Below are positions 15,563-20,688 of a stretch of 20,688 nt of DNA, piece after piece. Numbering within the stretch: position 1 is the stretch's first letter; the number at the start of each line of letters is the position of its first letter. The notes under the pieces were generated by a model. It searched no databases and had not been told where the DNA came from. It saw only the letters and a list, made by a program, of their open reading frames with translations. The position numbers were made by a program, and so were the translations under genes. The stretch is from JAFGKM01 sp964413825 (GTDB taxonomy: Bacteria; Ratteibacteria; UBA8468; B48-G9; JAFGKM01), in NCBI GenBank assembly GCA_964413825.1, contig CAYPTS010000033.1:1-20688 (forward strand). Reading direction: 5' to 3'.

Positions 15563-16407
15563 TTGCCGTTCCACCCGGCAAGTCTTGCCCATAACCACCA
15601 GGCCGCGTATGCTTTAAGATTAGCGTTGAGAGGTTGGCTGTGCGCCGATGGACACCTGTACCAGTCAATACCTTCCTTATGGAGGTTTTGCCATTCTATC
15701 GCCCAGTTGCCTCCGGAATACGAACAGTTGTCTCTGACATTTTTATCGCCGAAGTATCCACCGTCCGGGGCATAACTTTCTATATCTTCAAAATCGTACA
15801 AAACCTTATTGTTTGCTTCGCAGTAGCGTTTGATCTGCTGGTTTCTTAGATGCAGGTTTCCGGAAAGACCCGTGCCGTCTGTATGTCCCGTCATATATAT
15901 GAACCGCACTTTTGGATAATCCCTTTCCAATTTGCTCATAAGATTAAGATAGGTGTCTATATTATCAGGAGTGGCTGAACTCACTTGTCCGCACCATGAC
16001 CACATGACTACGTTGGTTGACGGGTGGGAATCCAGATATGCTCTTGTGGTGGCTTCCCATGCAGTTCTGTTTGGATTGCCGAGGTCGCGTGCCGTTCCCA
16101 GATTTCCGTCCTTCAAGTTCAGGGCGCCGCCCGTGCCTCCGTTGTTCCATGAATAAAGGCTTCCGGCAAAACCTGCCAACCCTGTCATGCCGGAGGTTAT
16201 CTGACTGCCGTGCGAGGTGTGGCCGTAAGCAATGTGAAGGCTGCTTTTGGCTTTTTCTATCCACTCTCGCGGTATTTTGCGTATATCTGTATTTCTGTGG
16301 TCAATAATTATTGCAGTATTTGTTTTGTTATTCTGGCTGCGGCATTGGCAGGGTAAACAAATGAAAACCATAACCACCGTCAGCAAAAAAACAATGTGCT
16401 TTCTCAT
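15559..16407 (-). CDS. Exported protein of unknown function, possibly SGNH-hydrolase-like
   Basis: The 282-residue protein starts at ATG 16407, behind GGGAG, and has a hydrophobic signal segment (about residues 4-19) followed by a Cys-rich end (LPCQC) that does not match a clear lipobox. The mature part holds YGHTSHGSQITSG (about 61-73), VVMWSWCGQVSSA (about 133-145), a MTGHTDG segment (about 172-178) and a C-terminal SAHSQPLNANLKAYAAWW region. The spaced Ser/His blocks loosely recall SGNH/GDSL esterases, but I cannot assign the family firmly. Four cysteines in the mature part could form disulfides. It is the only exported product inside an otherwise cytoplasmic redox operon, and its stop overlaps the DUF89 start. 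Confidence 0.75.
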   Translation of the reverse strand: MRKHIVFLLTVVMVFICLPCQCRSQNNKTNTAIIIDHRNTDIRKIPREWIEKAKSSLHIAYGHTSHGSQITSGMTGLAGFAGSLYSWNNGGTGGALNLKDGNLGTARDLGNPNRTAWEATTRAYLDSHPSTNVVMWSWCGQVSSATPDNIDTYLNLMSKLERDYPKVRFIYMTGHTDGTGLSGNLHLRNQQIKRYCEANNKVLYDFEDIESYAPDGGYFGDKNVRDNCSYSGGNWAIEWQNLHKEGIDWYRCPSAHSQPLNANLKAYAAWWLWARLAGWNGK

Positions 16408-16433
16408 AAAGTTCTCCCGTAGTTCCCTGTCGC

Positions 16434-17255
16434 TTATTTTGCATGCGTACAAAAAGTTTCTATTTTTTCGACGATTTTCTCAAATTCTTTGTTGGAAAAA
16501 CTGTTTTTTTCAGGAAAAGCGGTAAACGGGGTTCCTGCATCGCCCAGTTCTACCATTTCAAGATTAAACGAAATGCTTCCCAGAAAGGGAATGTTCATAT
16601 CCGCCGCGGTTTTTTCAGCCCCGCCTTTTTTAAAAAGGTCTATATTTTTGTGGCAGTGTGGACATGTGAAACCGCTCATGTTCTCAATTATCCCGAGTAC
16701 GGGCATATCCAGTTTTCTCGCGAACATGACGGCTTTTCTTGAATCCAAAATTGCAACATCCTGGGGAGTCGTCACGATAATTGCTCCGTCTATATCCGTT
16801 ATAAGTTGGCAGACGCTAAGAGGTTCATCCCCTGTTCCCGGAGGGGAATCTATAACCAGATAATCCAAATCACCCCATTCCACATCACCTAGAAATTGCC
16901 CGATGGCTCCCATTTTAAGCGGTCCGCGCCATATGACCGGTTCATCGGGATTTCCCAGTAACAGTGCGATGCTTATCACTTTAAGGTCGTATGCAACCCT
17001 GAAAGGTTCTATTTGCCCTTCATTTGCAGCCAGAGTTTTTCCTTCGATGCCTAACATTTTTGCGACATTGGGACCATGCAGGTCAACATCCAGCAATCCG
17101 ACTTTTTTACCTGCCATAGCCATGGTATAGGATAGGTTGACGGCGACGGTCGTTTTGCCCACTCCGCCCTTGCCGCTCATAACTACTATTTTGTGTTTGA
17201 TTCTTCCCATACGGTCGTTTATCTTAGCCTGCTGTTCTTTAAGTTTTGTTTCCAT
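16434..17255 (-). CDS. Mrp/NBP35-family iron-sulfur cluster carrier ATPase
   Basis: The 273-residue protein has the deviant Walker A GKGGVGKT (28-35), the family's LDVDLHGPN (about 55-63), VIDSPPGTGDEP (about 134-145) and the cluster-binding CPHC motif (Cys198, Cys201) near the C-terminal part. Mrp/NBP35 dimers hold a bridging [4Fe-4S] cluster and pass it to target proteins. It lacks the N-terminal DUF59 domain of many Mrp proteins. It follows the two MinD-ferredoxin genes by 9 bases, as the Mrp-type protein of the Desulfovibrio ORP set also clusters with such ATPases. The start at 17255 has a modest AAGG site; an internal ATG at 17210 is possible. Confidence 0.92.
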   Translation of the reverse strand: METKLKEQQAKINDRMGRIKHKIVVMSGKGGVGKTTVAVNLSYTMAMAGKKVGLLDVDLHGPNVAKMLGIEGKTLAANEGQIEPFRVAYDLKVISIALLLGNPDEPVIWRGPLKMGAIGQFLGDVEWGDLDYLVIDSPPGTGDEPLSVCQLITDIDGAIIVTTPQDVAILDSRKAVMFARKLDMPVLGIIENMSGFTCPHCHKNIDLFKKGGAEKTAADMNIPFLGSISFNLEMVELGDAGTPFTAFPEKNSFSNKEFEKIVEKIETFCTHAK

Positions 17256-17264
17256 TGGTGTGCC

Positions 17265-18146
17265 TTATGAGATTTTGCTCCAGATGGTTTTTATTTGCAG
17301 GGATATGTTGTCATTACCGGAAAACTCGATATAGGGAACTGCCTGCACTATCGATTTTGCCACTTCCGGCGAAAAAGGTATGCGGCCTGCTATTTCTATG
17401 TTTTTTTCCGAGCAAATATTTTCAATCTCCTTTGAATTTTCAAGATTAATATCGTACTTGTTTATTATAACTTTTGTTTCAATTCCGAAAAACTCCGCTA
17501 CTTCCATTACCCTTTGCATATCGCTCATGCCGGATAAAGTCGGTTCTGTAACTACAAGGGCAAGGTCGACGCCGGACATTGAAGCAATTACCGGGCATCC
17601 TATTCCGGGAGGTCCGTCTATAATAATGTAATCCGCCCGTTGTGCTTCTCCTATCTTATAAGACTCTTCCTTGATTTTTGAAACAAGTTTTCCCGAGTTT
17701 TCCGCCGCTATTCCCAGTTTTGCAAAAACAAAGGGACCGTATTTTGTTTCGGATATGAACCATTTTCCGCTTTCCTTTTTCTCCAGCTGGATTGCTTCAA
17801 CGGGACATCCGTATTTACAGGCGCCGCATCCTTCGCAGGAAAACTGGTCTATAAGGATTTTTTCAGTGCGTCCCTTTTTATCTTTTATCGCATTTATCGC
17901 TTCAAACCTGCATATTGCGAGACACTTCCCGCATTGTATGCACTTTTCCTGGTTTATCTCCGCTTCGTAACTGCCCTTGAACACCTCTGCTTTTTTTATA
18001 TCGGGATGAAGCAGGAGATACAGGTTGGCCGCATCCACGTCGCAGTCAACCATGACTTTTTTGTTTCCTGCAAGGCAGGCTAAGGAGGCGGTGAAAAACG
18101 TCTTGCCCGTTCCGCCTTTGCCGCTTATCACAAGTATTTTTTTCAT
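17265..18146 (-). CDS. MinD-type P-loop ATPase with inserted 2x[4Fe-4S] ferredoxin domain (second copy)
   Basis: The 293-residue protein has deviant Walker A GKGGTGKT (9-16), then an inserted ferredoxin domain with two CxxCxxCxxxC sets: Cys69/72/75/79 and Cys104/107/110/114. The MinD fold resumes with YIIIDGPPGIGCPV and LVVTEPTLSGMSD. Proteins of this COG1149 type occur in pairs beside NifX-like genes; the Desulfovibrio ORP system includes two of them. They are thought to couple ATP use to electron or metal-cluster handling, but the reaction is unproven. The gap to the first copy is one base, pointing to a heteromer made in equal amounts. Confidence 0.92.
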   Translation of the reverse strand: MKKILVISGKGGTGKTFFTASLACLAGNKKVMVDCDVDAANLYLLLHPDIKKAEVFKGSYEAEINQEKCIQCGKCLAICRFEAINAIKDKKGRTEKILIDQFSCEGCGACKYGCPVEAIQLEKKESGKWFISETKYGPFVFAKLGIAAENSGKLVSKIKEESYKIGEAQRADYIIIDGPPGIGCPVIASMSGVDLALVVTEPTLSGMSDMQRVMEVAEFFGIETKVIINKYDINLENSKEIENICSEKNIEIAGRIPFSPEVAKSIVQAVPYIEFSGNDNISLQIKTIWSKIS

Positions 18147-18147
18147 T

Positions 18148-19017
18148 TTAACGCTCTTTTTTTATAATGCCGCAGATATCCTCAAAAAGTTTTTTGAATG
18201 TTTTTTTATATTCCGGAACGGATTCAACCATGGGGATGCCTTTTGAATATGCTACTGCAATTTCTTTTTTGAACGGGATGCGCAAAAGAATGGGAATCTT
18301 TTCTTTGAGGCAGTAATCTTCAACCGCATCATCCCCTATGTCCGAGCGGTTGATGACAACGCCTGCGGGTACTCCCAGTTTTCTGGTCATCTCTATCGCA
18401 AGAGAAAGGTCGTTTAATCCGAAAGGCGTGGGTTCGGTAACCAGAAGGCAGAAATCCGTATCCTTAACCGCCTGTACCACCGGACAGCTGGTGCCGGGCG
18501 AAGAATCCAGGATGTTGATTTTATCTGTCTGTGCATATCTTTTTACCGCCTTTACCAGAGGTACGGGGTTTGCCTCGGAGGGTTTAAGCCGTCCCTGTGC
18601 GAAAAAAATCCCGTCTTTTGCGGTGCCTGTTTCTATCGCGCCTTTTTCTCCCGGTTCCTCGTATATGGCTTTTTCCGGACAGGCCAGAGAGCAGGCACCG
18701 CAACTGTGGCATAGTTCATAGAAAAACAGAACGCTGCCTTTTGTCTTTCCCTCTACCGGTTTGATAACCGCGATTGCGTTATAAGCGCACGCAGAGGCGC
18801 ACCTGCCGCAAAATTTACACTTCTCAATGGATACCCTCGGTTTTGGCAGAAAAATCTTCACGCTTTCTGCTATTGACGGCTTTAAAAAAATATAGCCGTT
18901 GGGCTCTTCCACGTCGCAATCGAGAAACCTTGCATCTTTGCCTAAGGACAAGGCAAGTGATGTGGACACAAGGGTTTTGCCTGTTCCTCCTTTTCCGCTT
19001 GCTACCGTAATAATCAT
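18148..19017 (-). CDS. MinD-type P-loop ATPase with inserted 2x[4Fe-4S] ferredoxin domain (first copy)
   Basis: The 289-residue protein has Walker A GKGGTGKT (8-15), a ferredoxin insert with Cys67/70/73/77 and Cys103/106/109/113, and the ATPase motifs NILDSSPGTSCPV and LLVTEPTPFGLND. It is similar in plan to the next gene but clearly divergent in sequence, so the pair is an old duplication rather than a recent one. AAGGGGAT precedes the ATG, and the preceding small zinc-ribbon-like gene ends one base earlier. Cytoplasmic; probably works with its partner and the NifX-like proteins. Confidence 0.92.
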   Translation of the reverse strand: MIITVASGKGGTGKTLVSTSLALSLGKDARFLDCDVEEPNGYIFLKPSIAESVKIFLPKPRVSIEKCKFCGRCASACAYNAIAVIKPVEGKTKGSVLFFYELCHSCGACSLACPEKAIYEEPGEKGAIETGTAKDGIFFAQGRLKPSEANPVPLVKAVKRYAQTDKINILDSSPGTSCPVVQAVKDTDFCLLVTEPTPFGLNDLSLAIEMTRKLGVPAGVVINRSDIGDDAVEDYCLKEKIPILLRIPFKKEIAVAYSKGIPMVESVPEYKKTFKKLFEDICGIIKKER

Positions 19018-19018
19018 T

Positions 19019-19237
19019 TTATCCCCTTACCATTTTTGTCCCGCATTTAGGACAGTTTCTGTCAAAACAGGGCGTTCCTGCCCGATGTGCAACTTTCTCT
19101 CCGCAGGAAGGACATACGCAAAATCCCCCTGGTCCCAGGGCGCTGCCGCCCATTCTGCCTCCGGCGCCTCTGCCCTGTCCTCGTCTTCCTGTCATAGGTC
19201 CCTGTCCCATCGGTCCGGTTCCATCTCCTCTCGGCAT
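19019..19237 (-). CDS. Small DUF5320-type Gly/Arg-rich protein with zinc-ribbon-like tail
   Basis: The start is ATG 19237, fixed by AGGAGG 7-8 bases upstream inside the last codons of the preceding gene; longer open frames upstream overlap that gene. The 72-residue product opens with the signature MPRGDGTGPMGQGPMTGR, passes through a Gly/Arg-rich linker (about 19-38), and ends with CPSCG (42-46) and CPKCG (62-66), plus Cys40 and Cys57. The two CxxC knuckles form a likely zinc ribbon or rubredoxin-like metal site. Proteins with this opening usually sit beside NifX-like genes; their function is unknown. Confidence 0.83.
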   Translation of the reverse strand: MPRGDGTGPMGQGPMTGRRGQGRGAGGRMGGSALGPGGFCVCPSCGEKVAHRAGTPCFDRNCPKCGTKMVRG

Positions 19238-19238
19238 G

Positions 19239-19625
19239 TTACTCACCTCCTTTGTGGTCGCATTCGGTCTTCTCCAGTCCGTAATTCTTGCCTGCTCCCG
19301 GCCGGCAGGAACTTTCGCCGGATTGAAGAGTTCCTTCAAGCAGCTTTTCTATCGCATCGCTGATTTTTCCTTCAATGCCTGTGATTGTTTCTATCCCCCG
19401 TTCCCGGAACAATCCCGCCGCGTGCTGCCCCATTCCTCCGCATATAATGGAACTCACGCCCTTTTGATGCAGGAACTCCGGCAGGTATCCCGGATGATGG
19501 CCGGGATTGTCCAATACTTCCTTTCTTACAACAGCATTGCTGTCAACCTCTACGATTGTGAAAGAAGGACATCTTCCGAAATGTGGTGAAACAAGTTCTC
19601 CATCTGTTGAAATAGCAAACTTCAT
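19239..19625 (-). CDS. NifX/NifB-C-terminal-like dinitrogenase Fe-Mo cofactor family protein (copy 2)
   Basis: The 128-residue protein has the ribonuclease-H-like fold family signature: ISTDGELVSPHFGRCPSF (about 5-22), the NPGHHPGYLPEFL segment (about 40-52) and CGGMGQHAAGLF (about 62-73), followed by a short tail with Cys108 and Cys122. The family binds metal-sulfur clusters or precursors; the orange protein (ORP) of Desulfovibrio, with a Mo-Cu cluster, belongs here, and the HHPG segment resembles that subgroup. Presence does not imply nitrogen fixation, as no nif structural genes are seen. CGGAGGAA precedes the ATG. It lies 12 bases after copy 1. Confidence 0.9.
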   Translation of the reverse strand: MKFAISTDGELVSPHFGRCPSFTIVEVDSNAVVRKEVLDNPGHHPGYLPEFLHQKGVSSIICGGMGQHAAGLFRERGIETITGIEGKISDAIEKLLEGTLQSGESSCRPGAGKNYGLEKTECDHKGGE

Positions 19626-19637
19626 AAATTCCTCCGG

Positions 19638-20024
19638 TTACTTTTTCTGTCCGCCCATCCCTGAATGAGGCGGGACTGTCGGGCCGGCAGCAGAACCGCT
19701 TTCTTTTAAAATTCCTTTTTTGAAATTTTCCACGGCATCTTTAATCTTGCCGGAAACGTTTGTTATTGCTCTGATGCCTGCCTGCTGCAAAACGTTCGCT
19801 GCATTCGGTCCTAAGTTCCCGGTCAGGATAACATCAACTCCTTTTTCCGCCATCATGGTTCCGTTTTGTATCCCGACACCGCCCATACCTGACGCATTTG
19901 TATTTTCGAGCGCCTCAAACTTATCCGTTTCCGTATCGTAAAAAAGGAAATAAGCGCACCTGCCGAAACGCGGGTCTACATTGCTTTCCAATGTATTACC
20001 GTCAGAAGTTATGCAAATTTTCAT
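19638..20024 (-). CDS. NifX/NifB-C-terminal-like dinitrogenase Fe-Mo cofactor family protein (copy 1)
   Basis: The start is ATG 20024, behind GGAGGGG; an ATG 24 bases further upstream lacks a ribosome site. The 128-residue product contains ITSDGNTLESNVDPRFGRC (about 5-23), VDVILTGNLGPNAANVL (about 63-79) and a Gly/Pro/Ser-rich tail (about 106-128). It differs from copy 2 in having a DPRFGR motif and no HHPG segment, so the two probably have different partners or clusters. The gene follows a 62-base gap containing a strong hairpin. Confidence 0.9.
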   Translation of the reverse strand: MKICITSDGNTLESNVDPRFGRCAYFLFYDTETDKFEALENTNASGMGGVGIQNGTMMAEKGVDVILTGNLGPNAANVLQQAGIRAITNVSGKIKDAVENFKKGILKESGSAAGPTVPPHSGMGGQKK

Positions 20025-20049
20025 AGTACCCCTCCATGAATGATACACC

Positions 20050-20076
20050 TGCAGGGCGGCAATATACCGCCCCGCA
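20050..20076 (-). promoter_or_regulatory. Strong intercistronic hairpin
   Basis: Arms 20050-20059 and 20067-20076 pair at all ten positions on the minus-strand transcript (one G-U), with a 7-base loop. The stem starts about ten bases after the DUF5320 stop codon and is not followed by a T run, so it is unlikely to be a simple terminator. It may stop 3' exonucleases or mark a cleavage site, giving more DUF5320 product than downstream genes. Confidence 0.6.
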
Positions 20077-20086
20077 GATATACCCT

Positions 20087-20512
20087 TTACTTTGCTTTCC
20101 CAGCCTCTTTTTCCAACTCGGCAATCCGTTTCTTCATGTCGCCCAACTGCTGTTCGAGAACCTTTGTCTGCGACTGGAGCATCTCCCTTTCCTGTTCAGG
20201 GGTTGCCTGCCAGACAGCATAAGGGTCGATTGCCGGGTCGGGAGAGAAAGGATAAGACACAGGTCCTGTTGGATATGGCGCTCCCGCCATGTAAGGGCTG
20301 CCGTAAGACCATCTGCCTCTTCCCATTCCTCTTCCGAACCCCCTGCCGAAGCCTCTTCCGAATCCCCTGCCTCTGCCGAAGCCGTATCCTAATCCGCGGC
20401 CTCCGACAGAAGGATTCATGTAACCGGGAACTCCATAACCTGCACAGTATCCTGCCGCCCTGCCTGTCATTGGACCGAGTCCTGCGGGTCCCGTTCCATC
20501 TCCGAATGGCAT
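20087..20512 (-). CDS. DUF5320-type Gly/Arg/Phe-rich protein with coiled-coil tail
   Basis: The start is ATG 20512, placed by AGGAGG; an ATG at 20557 overlaps the Fur gene and lacks support. The 141-residue product begins with MPFGDGTGPAGLGPMTGRAA, continues into a low-complexity stretch of GFGRG repeats (about 38-67), a Tyr/Pro-rich section (about 68-100) and a C-terminal coiled coil (about 104-139, EQQLGDMKKRIAELEKEAG). Such proteins occur next to NifX-like and MinD-ferredoxin genes in anaerobes; function is unknown. The repeats suggest a flexible scaffold, the coiled coil suggests oligomerisation. It lies 41 bases after the Fur gene. Confidence 0.83.
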   Translation of the reverse strand: MPFGDGTGPAGLGPMTGRAAGYCAGYGVPGYMNPSVGGRGLGYGFGRGRGFGRGFGRGFGRGMGRGRWSYGSPYMAGAPYPTGPVSYPFSPDPAIDPYAVWQATPEQEREMLQSQTKVLEQQLGDMKKRIAELEKEAGKAK

Positions 20513-20553
20513 GTTACTCACCTCCTTTACTCTGAACTCTTCTTGATATGTTT

Positions 20554-20688
20554 TCATTGTGAAGAGTTAAGATTTTGTTTTATTGTTTTTCCACATTCTT
20601 CGCACAGCCCGTAAAAATGTATTATGTGGTTCTTAATCTCAAACCCGTGTTTTTTTGTAAGCGCTTCTTCTGTTTTTTTTATCAGTTC
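20554..20688 (-). CDS. Fur-family transcriptional regulator, C-terminal end (runs off the window)
   Basis: The last 44 codons are visible, reading ELIKKTEEALTKKHGFEIKN then HIIHFYGLCEECGKT and a short tail ending NSSQ. The histidine-rich FEIKNHIIHFYGLCEECGK segment is the typical Fur/PerR C-terminal region, with the HxxxFYGLCxxC metal-site pattern and a CxxC structural zinc motif. These regulators sense iron, zinc or peroxide. The gene is first in view of the long minus-strand run and probably controls it. Its N-terminal DNA-binding domain and promoter lie outside the window, so the Fur, PerR or Zur type cannot be decided. Confidence 0.85.
   Translation of the reverse strand, partial: ELIKKTEEALTKKHGFEIKNHIIHFYGLCEECGKTIKQNLNSSQ

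Noticed and set aside
16408..16452. Longer start for the exported protein, adding 15 residues
   Set aside because: It would overlap the Mrp gene's end and place charged residues before the signal segment; ATG 16407 has GGGAG just upstream.
19239..20024. Possible nitrogen-fixation locus, suggested by the NifX/NifB-like proteins
   Set aside because: No nitrogenase structural genes or NifB radical-SAM domain are present; this fold is widespread in non-fixing anaerobes and in ORP-type systems.

Overview
The window looks like chromosomal DNA from an anaerobic, Gram-negative (diderm) bacterium. It has a complete TolC / adaptor / RND tripartite pump, which needs an outer membrane. It also has a long set of genes for iron-sulfur and low-potential redox chemistry: ferredoxin-containing MinD-type ATPases, an Mrp carrier, NifX-like proteins and a RACo-like activator. 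Coding is dense, starts are mostly ATG with GGAGG-type ribosome sites, and base composition is moderate. This would fit a candidate phylum such as Omnitrophota or a similar uncultured anaerobe, but no rRNA or other marker gene is present, so the taxonomic guess is weak.

Region 1 (about 1-6271, + strand) is a four-gene efflux operon: a TetR-family regulator, a TolC-like outer-membrane factor, a membrane-fusion adaptor and an RND inner-membrane transporter. A promoter and an 8-bp-arm palindrome lie in front of the regulator. The transporter departs from AcrB at two residues of the transmembrane proton relay.

Region 2 (6272-8632) starts with a short non-coding stretch bounded by 7-bp inverted repeats. 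A neutral-ceramidase-like gene follows, with its own near-consensus promoter and a visibly more GC-rich codon choice than its neighbours. A convergent terminator separates it from two very small minus-strand genes of 54 and 59 codons, each with a strong ribosome site and a recognisable promoter. Tandem 13-bp repeats lie upstream of the second.

Region 3 (8816-20688, - strand) is one uninterrupted run of 17 genes with gaps of 62 bases or less and several ATGA overlaps, entering from beyond the right edge. In transcription order it holds: the 3' end of a Fur-family regulator; a Gly/Arg-rich DUF5320-type protein; two NifX-like proteins; a second small DUF5320-type protein with a zinc-ribbon-like tail; two MinD-type ATPases with inserted 2x[4Fe-4S] ferredoxin domains; an Mrp/NBP35 ATPase; an exported protein of unknown function; a DUF89/ARMT1-like phosphatase; an MBL-fold hydrolase; a CoA-binding protein; a CoA-disulfide-reductase-like flavoprotein; a short J-domain protein; a RACo-like [2Fe-2S]/ASKHA ATPase; a methyltransferase; and a YggS-type PLP protein. 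The first half resembles the Desulfovibrio ORP (orange protein, Mo-Cu cluster) gene set, but here it is linked to a Fur regulator and to DUF5320 proteins. The second half suggests ATP-driven redox activation and thiol/cofactor housekeeping. I infer that the run makes, protects and recharges a metal-sulfur or corrinoid centre. The final client protein is not visible in this window.
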